Assembly: GCA_037952775.1 (NCBI GenBank)
Contig: JBANAY010000003.1
Coordinates: forward strand, 9,548,001-9,612,000
DNA length: 64,000 bases
Reading direction: 5' to 3'
Source: Clonostachys chloroleuca
Taxonomy: Eukaryota; Ascomycota; Sordariomycetes; Hypocreales; Bionectriaceae
Each line of letters begins with the position of its first letter. Position 1 is the first letter of the stretch. Positions 19,383-31,018 of the stretch are shown one piece after another. The notes below the pieces were generated by a model. The model was not told the origin of the DNA, made no database searches, and was given only the letters and a program-made list of their open reading frames with translations. Made by a program: the position numbers and the translations under genes.

Positions 19383-21176
19383 CTATTTGAAATCATAGAA
19401 CTTCCATTTAGTCTTGAAATCCGGCCTCAGTTCATCGCCCATGATGAGGGCCTTGACCATTTCGACAGGCAGCATGGCCATCTTCAGGATGGCATCATGA
19501 TACTCCTTCTGCGTCAGGTCTCCCGTGTCCACCACCAGCTCCCTGAGTTTCCACAGCTGCAGCGCTCCCAGCATGTACCCAGCCTGGTACAGAGGTGGAT
19601 AGCTGCCCTCAACAGACCGTCTCACCTCGCCCTCGGCGTTACTTCGCTCGTGATTGATCCTGTCCACCAGGAGGTCGACCGCCTCTTGCGCCGTCATCTG
19701 GCCCATGTGGAACTTGAGCGAGAAAATGATGCGGAGACATCGGTGCATCCTCCACCAAAGAGCTCCGATCCTCCCCTCGGGCGTGGTGTGGAAGTCGTCG
19801 CGCTCGTAAAACAGCATCTCCCAGTACAGAGCCCAACCCTCGACGAAGAAGGGCGTGTCGAAGAGCTCTCTCCGGTGGGAGTTGTACCGGTCTGCCATAT
19901 ACAGCTGCAGGCGATGGCCGGGGAACATCTCGTGGAACGCCGTCGCGCGGGCGAAGTGCCTGTTGTTGCCTCGCATCACCATGAGCTTCATGTCGTGCTC
20001 CATCTCGACCACGGGGTACGAGACCCAGATGGTGGGACCGCCGAGGAAGAACGGCGAGACCTTTTGGCGCTCTGCTCCGATCATGGTCATGCGCCAGGTC
20101 GAATTGGCCAGCGGCGGGACAGTGACGAGATCTCTCTCTGTAATGAAGTTGCTGCCCTCGACAACGAGTTCGCGCACCAGCTCCGTTTGCTTGCCGGGCT
20201 CCACGTAGTCGTTCTTGACATGCTCGAGTGCCTTCTTCCAGTCGTCGCCATAGCCGAGCGCCTGTGACTGTTTGATCATTTCCTTCTCGCACCACTCGAA
20301 TTCTTGGTTGCCAATCTCAATGATTTCTTCTGGGGTGTAGGGGATCATCTCGGCTTGGAGCTCAACCTCGACACCAGCTCGGCCAATTGGCTCTCCGACA
20401 ATCGCATCCTGCCCACCGTCGTTACTGACTCCTGCGAGCTTTGTCTGCACAATAGTATGGTATTTGGTGAGAGCGTCAAAGAGTGTTTGCCAGGGTGTTG
20501 TCGCCCAAAAGTCAAAGAGGGGATCATAGGTGGCGTAGAATTTGAACCATTCTTGGAGCAATGCCAGGAGCTGCTTGATTGCTTGGGAGGCCAGATATCC
20601 AGTGGTTTCAGAGACGTCGAAGCCACCTCCCTCGACCTTTGCCTGAACCGCGATAACAGATTTGGTAATCTCGTTCAGTGTTTTTGCAGCATCCTTGGGG
20701 ATCAGTGGCTTAACATCCTGGCGAGCTTCCAAGAGTCCCACGAGCTGGTCGGCGAAAGGGATAATGATGATGAACTGCTCTCTCGAGGCCTTTTTGAGCT
20801 TCAGATTGTTGAGTTGCCGGTTGTGAAAGGTCCGCAGCATGATGTAGTCGACTTTTCCATCCTGGTCCAAGGCGTTGAAGTCGATGCCTTCGAGCATCTT
20901 CAGCTCGCTGTTGTGGTAACCCTCTGTCGCTTCATAGCGGCGAGGTGCAATGTCAATATTGTAGAGTGCATTTATCTCTCCAAGATCGGCCTGCACACGA
21001 CGAACATGATCCGCCATAGACATGCCATCGAAGTTGCTCGTCGAGGACGGATCCTCCCAGAACAATTTCAACGGTTGCTGGACGGATGCCATGTCGAAAT
21101 CAGGATATGGAATAGAGGAACCGAGAGTTAGAATTAGCAGGGAGAAAATTGCCCAACCTAGAGACAAGCCCTTCAT
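19383..21176 (-). CDS. Secreted DUF885 family protein, metallopeptidase-like
   Basis: An intron-less minus-strand gene of 597 residues. The N-terminus (GLSLGWAIFSLLILTLGSSIP) is a signal peptide. The C-terminal half carries HEMFPGHRLQLY, the HExxPGHxxQ form of a gluzincin zinc site, and about 30 residues later EGWALYWE, which supplies the third ligand. Together they define DUF885. Length and layout match the 550-600 residue members of bacteria and fungi. Members are thought to be metal-dependent carboxypeptidases or dipeptidases, but few have been assayed. Extracellular or vacuolar action follows from the signal peptide. GC content is higher than in the neighbouring spacers, as expected for coding sequence. 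Confidence 0.9.
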   Translation of the reverse strand: MKGLSLGWAIFSLLILTLGSSIPYPDFDMASVQQPLKLFWEDPSSTSNFDGMSMADHVRRVQADLGEINALYNIDIAPRRYEATEGYHNSELKMLEGIDFNALDQDGKVDYIMLRTFHNRQLNNLKLKKASREQFIIIIPFADQLVGLLEARQDVKPLIPKDAAKTLNEITKSVIAVQAKVEGGGFDVSETTGYLASQAIKQLLALLQEWFKFYATYDPLFDFWATTPWQTLFDALTKYHTIVQTKLAGVSNDGGQDAIVGEPIGRAGVEVELQAEMIPYTPEEIIEIGNQEFEWCEKEMIKQSQALGYGDDWKKALEHVKNDYVEPGKQTELVRELVVEGSNFITERDLVTVPPLANSTWRMTMIGAERQKVSPFFLGGPTIWVSYPVVEMEHDMKLMVMRGNNRHFARATAFHEMFPGHRLQLYMADRYNSHRRELFDTPFFVEGWALYWEMLFYERDDFHTTPEGRIGALWWRMHRCLRIIFSLKFHMGQMTAQEAVDLLVDRINHERSNAEGEVRRSVEGSYPPLYQAGYMLGALQLWKLRELVVDTGDLTQKEYHDAILKMAMLPVEMVKALIMGDELRPDFKTKWKFYDFK

Positions 21177-24100
21177 GTTGCAATGACTTATCCCAATCGG
21201 ATATTAATACTCGAGTTTGACATGTGTTGTATGCAGGAGTATTGGCCTTTTCTGCAGTTACACTGGCTTTAACCTGATGAATGACTACACTCACATGCTG
21301 ACAGGGTTCCCCGCCCATGTCCCGTGTTCCGGATAGATAACAACAAACCTGATTTGTAGGGTCTCTTGCCGGCCCCTAAACCGGGAAGCCGCCCGAGGGA
21401 TAATTCAAAATCGGCACTCTGGTTCCGAGTTGAGACAAGCTGGACGGCCAGGCTTGCCGGTGAGAAGAATCAAATCAGCCTACCTGACCCGCTGCAACCA
21501 ATGCTGTGAATCAAACTCAATTCGAATAGTTGGGCTAATGCCGCCAGGGTACAACGAATGACATTTCGGATGAAGAGGAAGGTCAAAATTGCTGATGACA
21601 CATGTGCCCACATATTCTCTCGGATTACGAGGCCCAATTCATACAATCTACATCAGGAGACCATGATCAGTTTATTGCCCGCACTTTTAACCGCAACAAC
21701 ATTAATCCAGCATCTGCTCGTACGAAATTACCTGTTTTGATCGAATGCCAAGAAGGTGTTCATCGGATGTGATGCGATTCCCCGGGAGAAGATCCCGCGG
21801 AAGGTCAAAGAAGGAACGCGCCGTTGATTATTTGTTGTTTTGCCCATGCCTGTCCCTGTTTAAAGATGCATTTGATGGTGGCTTCCAAGTGAAGGAAAAT
21901 GCGCGTTGCGAATGACATATTGTAGTCTTTGGGCATTACCTCAGAAGAAATAGATCTTACCAGAGCAGCAAACAAACCTCACTCGAATACTGATACGGCA
22001 ACAATGACTTTTGTCTTTAACCATTTTGCGCAATCGTAGCAAATCATTCAGCAATGGAAGCTTGCCCGTCATGTGTACAAGTCTTCCAGTATGGCCTTTC
22101 GTAGTCGTGCAGGATCAACTAAAAGGCACTCTTATCGCGAATTTTATTGAATCTCCTAACAATATCCAATATCAATACTGGGACTCCGGCAACGCCAAGG
22201 GATTCAAGTTTGTTTGACTCCAAAATCATAGCAATTGAACAGAACATGAAGCCTTGAACCACATGACGATTTGCCGGCGGAAGCCTTGTCCCCGACCAAG
22301 AGGAAGATATATTGAAGGTTAAAACATAGATTATTCGCTGTACTGTTCCAGCTTCAACGGTCTCATCACTGCAATGATTCTTGACCAAAGTCACTTATTC
22401 CGAGTCTGACTTTGTAACCTCTAAGCATGTTTACCATTGCTAAGCCCTCTTCCTAGCAACAATAGCCTGTTAACAGATCTCGCTATCCTGGATATACAAA
22501 AACTACCTACTACTTAGGTACGGGCCAATGGAGCTGAATTACGCGCTCATATCGAACGAGATGGTGAACTTGGTAGCGTCAACTGGGACTGAAACTCACC
22601 AACGTCTGATACAATATTATAGGCTTGAGATATATGGATTGAATGAAAGTATCGCAGCAACTTCTCGCCATGATTAAAATCAACAAGCAACAATTATCAA
22701 TGATCAAAAACAAAGCGATCACCTATGGGGGAAGATGGTTCTACCAACACAATAGGACAGAAGAGGGGACTGGATATTCGGGACTAAATGTGCATGTTGG
22801 TTGGTCATTTCCTTGGTATCATCAACTTTAGGTCATGAGAATAAATTTTTGTCAAATTCGTGTGAAAGGGTCAAAGTATTGACAAATCGTAGAACTTTGC
22901 TTGGGTTGCTAACACAATATGCTTATTATGATAGACTTATGGAGTGGTGTGCCGAACTCATCTTTTATGCGCATTTCATTTGCTTAGCTGCATGAGACAC
23001 GATCGGAATCAAGCATGAGTTGGAAGCAGCGGGGTTTGCAGTTCCCAAGGTCACGATGGGAGTATTGTTTTACCTTGTTGGCGCAAGATCGCTGGCTATA
23101 TATACATTTTATAACAAGTATAACTAGCTGGTGTCAGCATTACTAAATGGGAAGTAGCTGCAGCGGTATGGCAATATAGCAATGAAGAAAGCGAGATAAG
23201 CCTCCGACACATTGAGAGAATCAAATGCCTCACGACTCCAGTGGTGATAAGGTACTGCGTGTCATTATGTGCGTGTTATGGACATATTGAGCGATATAAG
23301 CTTACAATTAGCCTACGTGCCCGATTTAGAATTATTGCATAATTCACTTCTTACTTTAGAACTGGCTTGCTGATTGGATCTCTGGGCCATTAGCTAATAT
23401 GTATGACCCCTCAGGCGGATGTTGGGTTGTAATCGCGTGACATGGTTTGGGTCAGCATGTGGTGGACATAATGGGGGGTGCAAAATATGTTCCCTGACCC
23501 AAACCACTCAGAACGAAGCCTGACAACCAAGCATACGGGTAGATTTTCCCGTCAATCCGTGGTGGAAAAGCATATTGCCACCCGTAATCTATACAATATC
23601 AGGTTTTCCCTGACTTTTGCCTGGCAAATACTTCCTCACTAGGCCAGGAAATGTTCTAGCTGAAACGATAGACCAGTCTAGAATCGTATCACTCGTATCT
23701 GCGGCTGGTATTAGCTTGTGATCCATCGCCTTGTCCTCCCTGCTAGCCTAAGCTTAAGCGAACTGCGAATGGCCTCGCTTCCCGGGGTTTTGTGTAGGGC
23801 TGAAAACAATTGAAGCTTAGGGCTGGTAAAGATAAGCATATCTATAAACGAATGCATGAATATATGTAGTGAATTAGGCTGAAACTCAGGAAGATGTCCC
23901 TTACCGACGGTATGAGGCGAATACGCCTTACCATTGCCCTGTAATCCTGGCGTTACTGTAGCATTGGAACTGGGTAAGTGGCATCTCATTGGTGGTTTGG
24001 GCAGTCATCCTCGACCATGGAACCCTGCCCTTGTATGTAACGTTATGGGGAGATCCTGCTTCAATAGCGTCAAAGGCCAGGCCCTTACCCATACTCTCCG

Positions 24101-24249
24101 CATCGTTAAGTCCGCCAGGGTTCGCTTAAAGAAACTCTCAAAATCCACCTGGGCCCTGTTTACTATGTGTTTGCGTTGATATCAGGCTACTCGCTTACAA
24201 TGTAAGCATCGGCATCTGAATGATCACAAATGCGGTCTGATTAAACAAT
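21177..24249. other. Three-kilobase gene-poor spacer with a 13-bp inverted repeat
   Basis: No convincing gene is present; all frames are short and lack splice continuity or protein-like composition. The part 22400-23400 is AT-rich. An inverted pair TGGTTTGGGTCAG (23443-23455) and CTGACCCAAACCA (23494-23506) is perfect over 13 bp with a 38-bp loop. A smaller palindrome, AGGCG-AATA-CGCCT, lies near 23910. The spacer could hold remains of a mobile element or an unrecognised noncoding transcript; neither is proven. Confidence 0.4.
23443..23506. repeat. Inverted repeat, 13-bp perfect arms
   Basis: The arms TGGTTTGGGTCAG and CTGACCCAAACCA are exact reverse complements with 38 bases between them. 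The match ends sharply at both sides. No flanking target-site duplication was found by eye. It may be a terminal-repeat relic, a hairpin-forming transcript end, or chance. Confidence 0.6.
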
Positions 24250-26354
24250 ATGGCCCGCTCCTCACGAGATACGTTTTCTGGCGAGTTCGAGAACATCGCG
24301 TTCTTATTCGATTCGAGTCGAAAGATATCACTTGATTTGAAATTCCCAGTCGATACCAGCTATCCACCTTCGACTACCGTTGAGCAAATCCCGTCTTACG
24401 TACCACTGGAAGCAAGCGTGAGGGCCCGATGCAGGCAGATATGGGTACCTTTAACAGCTTGGATCACCAGTTTTATTGCCACCATCTTGTACTCGCTCTT
24501 CATCTATCGGGTTCTTATCGTCAGCAATCCAAAAATTGGGTCATGGATCGTCGACGCTTCCGAAGCAAACTTGTTGCTCTCTATATTCTCCCAGTTGTAT
24601 GCTATGCTGCTCTTGTTCATGTTACAAGGTTTACTTGATGCTATGAGATGGACACTGGCGTCGAGAGCTGACGAGGGCGGGACTTCGGCTTCAAATTTCT
24701 TTCAGCTAAGCCCAGGAACAAACTGGTATTCTGTATGCAGATTGATTTATAACAGCGGCTTCAGAAACTCGTGGGGGCTTTTAAGGTACGTCGGGGAATA
24801 CTACAGAGGAGTTGGATGTTAATTTTAGCAGACTTGCTCTGCCGTTTGTTGGTCTGGCATTTGGGTCCTTGTTAAAGTGTAAGTCTTGTCTTTCGTTTTT
24901 ATGCATGAATGCGTGAATAAAATACTAAGTGTTTCTCCAGTCCAAAATACCTTCGAATACCACTTCGTATCCGGAGAACCGACTATCGACGTCTTCGCGG
25001 GAACTCTGATCCCTGACATTACAACCCTCAGTTCGATTCCGACATCATACATGGCTGCATTCTTCGATACTTGGGCACAACAATTGAACAATTTTCCACG
25101 CTATGCAAAGACTTGGTCGCTAGATAGCTGCACAGGAGAATGTAGTTCTATGTTTCTCCCTGGAGGAATGGAAATTGCTCGGCGTGTTGGCCCTTTTCTG
25201 AACACAACAGTTCTCAAAGGCGGTACATTTGAGAATGTGGAAGCCATAAGTATCGAAAGTGCACCAGGGCTAGCCCTCCGATTCGATCCGCTGGACGATG
25301 ATTTCAAGTTTGACATTGAAACAGAGTGCAAGGCTTATATCAGTATGGGTGATGGAATGCAAATGTGTCTACGACAGATGAACGACTCAATTGCCGCTGG
25401 TAAGTTTTTAGTCACTTAACAAACGCTACCGACCTCTCTAATACATGGAACAAAGGCTGGAGAGCATGTCCCACGCTCCATACGGTAATGAAGTCATGCA
25501 AGACAATAGAATACTGGGGAACAGAGCCCTTAGAAACAAAGACTTTAATGACAGTCTACCGGCAAAATGCAACGACGATCTATAGTCGGGATAGCTTAGC
25601 GATCCAACAGATCACGAAGACTTCAGAGCCCAAAATTGCGTTAGTTAGTGCCTCGGACACACGAGCAATCTGGGATCACATTTTCACCCCCCGAAACAAA
25701 TCAGGCGATCTGGATTATCAATCTATCAACGTCACGCTTCACCGGCTGGCGTGGAAGTACCGAACTTACTTCGAGTGGTTCCCTGATGATGATGCGCCAG
25801 TTGAGCAGCTTCAAAACTTTCTTGCTGTCCCGATGCAGTTTGGCGTTACAGCAATGCAGTATACCAATTATACAATGGTGACGCCAGAGGACAAGCGCGA
25901 CTTTACCCGCGAAATGGTCACTACCGCTACCGGTGGCAAGTCAATTCAGAAGTTTGTTGGTCAAACTTGGACGTCATGGACATTTATTACTGCCGGTATA
26001 TTTGTAGTTCTTTCCTCGGGCTCCGCATTCTGGTGGATTATCACGAGAGGCAATGTAGTGCCTAATCCCTCGGGTGTCATCGAAATTGACTTTGCGTCCA
26101 AATTGGTTGGTACAGCAAGACAATCAAAGAAGGAATCAAACCCTGATAGCGATATTGAACGGTATAGAGACATGGTCCGCGACTCTAGTCAGAGAATGGA
26201 CACCGACTCTGCTTCGTTGTTCAAAGCGTTCAAGAGATGGAGGGTTGAAATTGAGGGTACTGAGAAGATGGATCAGAAAGAGCTCCAAGACGGATATCCT
26301 TCCCTGCTGAAATTTTCTGCGGCACGGAATCAGCTAAGTGATGATAAATCATAA
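24250..26354 (+). CDS. Fungal multi-helix membrane protein, unknown function
   Basis: Four exons, 24250-24785, 24829-24878, 24941-25399 and 25456-26354, give 647 residues with consistent phases 2, 1 and 1. The second exon is only 50 nt and encodes a hydrophobic stretch (ALPFVGLAFGSLL). The N-terminal part has two helices (LTAWITSFIATILYSLFIY and LLLSIFSQLYAMLLLFMLQ). A long region follows with Cys residues and several N-glycosylation sequons (NTT, NDS, NAT, NKS, NVT, NYT), which suggests a large extracellular domain. A final helix (WTFITAGIFVVLSSGSAFWWII) leads to a charged cytoplasmic tail. The plan resembles the DUF3176 protein at 16644-18932, but I see no shared signature. The role is unknown. 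Confidence 0.78.
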
Positions 26355-26795
26355 GTCATTACCGGTGAGTTATTTACGATCATACATGAGATAAAGAAAT
26401 CTTTTCTATTTACGAATTTTTACGGCAGTCGAAGGGACTCGATTTAATGAAAGGCTCTACCCTTTGATCCTTGATCATGAACTTAGGTATGTGCTCGACG
26501 AAAGAGCGCAGGTCTAGCGTATAACTTTCTATATTGCTGTGACGGTGAATTTTCAATCGCTAATGCTGTGTTTTGTGGGCGGAGTTGCTCCCTTGGATGT
26601 ATCATTGCAGGATTGGGTTGCGTGGGTGAGTCAGATATTTCACGACTGGCCGCCTCAGGGAGCTTTGACAGAGCTTAAAGATGGATAAACTGTTATTTCG
26701 TTTGGGGCAGGTGTCATTCATTCATGTTACTATCGTGTTAAGTACATCCCCCTGTTGTTTCGCTTGAACCTGTCTAGATTTTCCGATTTAGCTTA
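26355..26795. other. Convergent spacer, no gene seen
   Basis: This spacer lies between two genes that converge (membrane protein on plus, secreted protein on minus) and should hold both terminators. It is AT-rich near 26395-26420. No coding or RNA signal was recognised. Confidence 0.4.
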
Positions 26796-27877
26796 TCAAC
26801 CCAGGCAGTTGATCGCGATCTCTCCATTGATGTTCTTTCCAGAGTGCACAGGAACCCAAATGTCCGCCCAAGTCTCACTTGGGAAGAACTGAGTCTGGTA
26901 ATAGTCATAGAAGGGGTAGAACAGGACCTGGCCGGTCTTGTCGCACTTGACGTCAAACGTCAAGCCTTCAGTGACAGTGAAAGTATCTTCACGGCTGACT
27001 GTGATCCCCATACTGGCTGTGAAAATATTCCATGCACCGCCCAGCTCAATCGAGGTGGACACGGACCATTTGGTGCTTTCTGACACCTCGTACTTGTAGC
27101 CAACACCAGTGCCCAGGCGGGGGCCATACTCAACCGCACCGGTGTTGCGGACGCCAATTGCTGAGAATGGAGTATTGAACTCTTTGTCGTCTTTGACGCC
27201 ATCGCGCTTCTGATTTCGTACTCGCTCGACCATCTTGGCTGGGATAGAACGCGCTTTCTGACGGGCTTCGGCTGGCTCATTCTTTGGGGCATGCTCGGCC
27301 TTCCACTTGTAGTAGGCCTCTAGTGATGTCTTGCCGGATACCACTCCACTGGAGCTTGTGCTAACATCAGTGAGAGCTGGCGTCGACTGGTCCTCGTCAT
27401 TGAAAACGTCGGTGATGGTAAAGGTCTCGGTATAGGTGCCACCGGCCCGCCACGACACGCACTTGTCGTGAACCTTGTCGTAGTCTGAAGCAATTGCACT
27501 TCCAGTACGCTTCATGACAGTTCCAGCAGCATCATTTGTCATTGTATAGCAGTGGGTGATGCGGCAGTTGCCATCATTCTTGTACCACCACTTGCACGAG
27601 GGTTGGGGGATGCTGTCCTCTCCATTCTCGTGGAAGACCTCCTCATTGTCTCTCATTGCAAAGTCAGAAATAACGGTGTCGCCTAGAGTCATCATTTAGT
27701 TAATAAGCAGTAAAAAGCATGTGCCGAGTGGTCATGACTGCCAGGCAAATATGCTCGGGGATGGGGGAGGAGCGTACAATCATCATACGCGGGCAGCCGG
27801 TACCCGTTACACTGCATCTGGGCTGCTACCAGATTAACTCCGAAAGCAGCAGCCAGGAGAATATTAATGAGTGCCAT
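26796..27877 (-). CDS. Secreted beta-rich protein, possibly aerolysin-like fold; function unknown
   Basis: Two minus-strand exons, 27778-27877 and 26796-27682, give 328 residues. The intron (GTACGC...CTAG, with a TTAACTAA branch region) restores YDDCDTVISD. The first 19 residues (INILLAAAFGVNLVAAQ) are a signal peptide. An N-terminal part has about seven cysteines (QCNGY, DDCD, SCKWWY, NCRITHCY, DKCVSW). A Lys/Arg/Glu-rich linker (about 150-200) comes next. A C-terminal part then has long alternating Ser/Thr-hydrophobic strands (SESTKWSVSTSIELGG, SMGITVSREDTFTVTEGLTFDV). Such amphipathic strand pairs occur in aerolysin-type pore-forming proteins, but this is only pattern resemblance. It may equally be a cell-wall or matrix protein. 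Confidence 0.75.
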
Positions 27878-28931
27878 TTTGTATCGACCAAAGGCGAGTC
27901 AAAATGTAGTTGAGTGAATGTAGTGAAGTGAGAGAAGGGGGCGAGTCAAGACAAGACGCTGTAGAGACACAACAACAAAATCGTGTCCAGGCTGGCCGTC
28001 AAGTTTTTATAGTCAAGTCCAATGCTTGCCGACAATACAGGACAAGGGTCAAAAGCATATTCCACAAATCTGTTTTTGCAGACAGAGTTCACTTGCACGA
28101 CGTAGTTGCCAAGATCTATCCTGGTTTCGCTGTTTGAGATCGTCAGGAGAATAAACGTTTCCACAACGTACATGGTCACTTGTTTCAAATGCGCCCACTC
28201 TAAACAGCCGATCAGGGCTGAGGGCTAAGCTTAATGCATGCAATACTTCATGGAAGGTTGCAATGTGTCTGTCTTGGCATTATGCTCGTCGTCGCACGTT
28301 CGACTTAAGACGAATAAAATGGAGAAGATAAGAATCAGGAGCTTCAAGACGAGGTGAAGCTGTCTTTGATACAACTTCATGAACAAGTGCGATTTGGAGG
28401 ATCAGCTCTCTGACATCACAGCTCCAGAAGCAAAATGTAAGCCGTACCCGCAAAATGCTGACACCGCCATAAGCATAGGGCAATTACCAATATCGCGAGA
28501 GTTATCCTCTTGGGAATTGGATAACAAGGCAGCGATGAATTCTTCAAGAAGAAGTTAAGCTTCCTACGATGGTTTTACACTTAAATTTAGTGTTCTTTTT
28601 GGCTCGCCATCGCGACCTAGGGTCATGGATCTAATGCATCACGAACTAAGGTAAGGCAGTCTAACATGGAGGCTGACACAGTGCTGCTTCAAAGCTTGGA
28701 CTATGACTTGAATTGCTTCATTCGGCAGTTGAATCACTCACGCTCATGTCAGGGCGATCGGTCAGGCATCGTGGGGTAAGACTACTCGTTTCGGGGCCTA
28801 GGAGCCAGCCAACGCCTTCCAAATCAAGCACAATTGGTGAAACAGCCCCATTCAAAGACTGTTTTAGAGCATTTCGAATATGTGGCACAGCAGATGATCA
28901 AATTCCAATGCCGCTGACTTCAAGTTGATGA
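27878..28931. other. Intergenic region, no gene seen
   Basis: Contains the promoter side of the secreted-protein gene; a purine-rich stretch (GTGAAGTGAGAGAAGGGGG) is at 27921-27939. Small frames on both strands lack protein-like features. Confidence 0.35.
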
Positions 28932-29496
28932 TCATTGCTCATGTTCATCTGACTTTGGCTTCTGCCTGCTATGGAGTCTCACCAGAGGGCTTGTATCAGC
29001 ATCCTCAGAAACAAGGGGGTTTTCAGGTGAGGAGTAATCTAACAACATCCCAAACACAAGTGAAAACATGGTGTGGAGAGTTGGACTATGAGCAGAGTTA
29101 CTTGAGCGGCGCTTAGATCGACCCTCTCCCGTTCTCTTTCAAGATTTTTCCAAGTATCTGATGAACATGCCAGACTTTCTTCTTCCTGGCGGCGGCTATT
29201 AAAATACTTACCGCACTTCTTTACAAAATCAAGAAGCTCTTCGGGCATCGCGAGGAATAAATTTTTTCCCGTAATAGAAGGGAATTTAGTCTCGAATTGT
29301 TGAAGTTTCGCCTTCACCCAGGCTTCTCATTAGCACTCTGATCCATTGCCCAATTCACATATGCGGCCAACTCTAGGTTTTGCACGTCATGGATTCTTTC
29401 TTGCATGTTTGAAGTGCCCCAAAACTAGAAGGGGTTGAAGAGCTCCTTTGCCAAAATCTCATAAATATTGGAGCTACTTCGCCGTGCATTAACCAT
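28932..29496 (-). pseudogene. Probable decayed protein-coding gene, family not recognised
   Basis: On the minus strand, protein-like stretches follow each other across breaks. From 29496 the frame reads MVNARRSSSNIYEILAKELF up to a TAG at 29425-29427. It continues in the same frame as MQERIHDVQNLELAAYVNWA to a frame break near 29316-29322. It resumes in another frame as VKAKLQQFETKFPSITGKNL and EELLDFVKKC. A GTAAGT donor and a TTAG acceptor then join to a plausible C-terminus (NPLVSEDADTSPLVRLHSRQ) ending at 28932. One nonsense codon and one frame change would make this non-functional. I do not recognise the family, and the whole model rests on composition and splice-like signals. Confidence 0.35.
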
Positions 29497-31018
29497 ATCT
29501 ACAAACCGGGCTCATCGCTGAGACATAGCCCAATTTTACTAACGAAGCTAAGTACAAGAAAAATATCAGCATGCTCTCAAGAAATCCATCGGTTTTATAC
29601 GCTGTACATGCGGCTTCAAGTCGATACCACTAATCGGTTAATTGGATTTTTTTTCTTCATGATACAAGGCACTCACACACGCCCTGCACTCAGACCATAT
29701 CACGATTCGATAAAATTGCGCTCCTTTTATTACATTTTCATAGTCAATACTTCTCATGAGCCATTTTTAATAGTCCTATGTTACACACTTTGAGGCGAAA
29801 TCTTTGCATATAGTATTCGAGTAGATGGGCATATTGAGTTCTCTTATGGAGTTGAAATTCTTCCTTCCATGTCCTTACGACTACGATATACGAAAGACAC
29901 TCAGAGAAGTAGAGAAGCCAAAGTAGGACATAGTAACTCATAGAACCAAAATGGAAGTGAAAGTTTTATGTCTTGGGCGAAAGACGGTCCTCGTTTTGTG
30001 TTGACGATGCAGGTTGTATCAATTCAGTCCTTTCAACTTGTGCAATTGAGAAAGAACTCGACATAGGAATTTGTTCGACTCAGCGGCATACTCTGCTTTT
30101 ATCGTCAATCTCACAGGCAACACAAATCCTCAATGGTACTTTCAATTTCGTCTTTCCAACAATGTTATGCAGATGATAATTATCGTACAATTACCTGTCA
30201 CATGAAAGCATTCGACAACTTTAGTCCCTGTCAACCACATCACTCATAAAATCATCAGTCCAAAGTTCGATGGCAGCCAGTAACCAAAACTGGAGATCCG
30301 GCACGTAGGTCGCCGATGTCCCAATAAAGCAGGTGAAGAGAACACGACGAAGAAATGACAACCAAGTCCGGTGAGCGACCGACACGTGAAGGCTCCTTGG
30401 CGAGTGATTCGGCGCTGCATCTAAAAGCAGTTTTCATGAAGCTAAAAGGGACTGGCGGTTGTAGTATCAGTGCATTTGAGGGTTCACTCATGCAGGAACG
30501 GAGCTTCTTCTTCATTATTCGGTAAGCTCCTCTTCTTCTAGCCCCATTGATAGCCTTAGACAAACCCCAATACGGAACCCCTGTAATACAACGGACATCG
30601 GCTGTTGATTAGGCATGTCACTCCATTGGAGACTCCAGCCACCAGCGTAGAGAGCTTCCAATCAAGTAGACGAAGATCAATCAAAAGCAAGGCAAAAGGC
30701 GCCAATTGCTACCTTATCTTCAATTAGGCAATAAGGCCGTGACCTGGTCCACAAAGATTGTAAGGAGAGCGTAGCAATTCCCACCCAATCGAAAAGGGTT
30801 TCCAAGACGCGTGCACGCCGTTCTTTCTGCTCAGAGGCCCGGATATATCCATTCTGTCGTCGTCATGCGAATATTTGATGCTACCTCGACGGCAAGTCGT
30901 CCGCGACTACTTGAACTCGACGTCTCCTCGGTCACTTTGGCTCAATTCCTGAAATTCCATCACAAACAAAGGCGGAAACATTTTCCTCGTAATTAGTACC
31001 CATCGATACCGCAGCAAA
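29497..31018. other. Gene-poor spacer
   Basis: AT-rich to about 30240, then more balanced. A 65-codon minus frame at 29744-29941 and a 102-codon minus frame at 30255-30563 have no recognised pattern and are not called. The final 200 bases are likely the promoter of the secreted nuclease-fold gene. Confidence 0.35.

Noticed and set aside
19497..20267. A 256-codon plus-strand frame, and a similar one at 20304-21131
   Set aside because: Both are antisense to the DUF885 gene, whose high GC third positions open the opposite frame; no protein pattern of their own.
29744..29941. A 65-codon minus-strand frame as an upstream exon of the decayed gene
   Set aside because: No splice signals connect it to the frame at 29496, and its text shows no clear relation.
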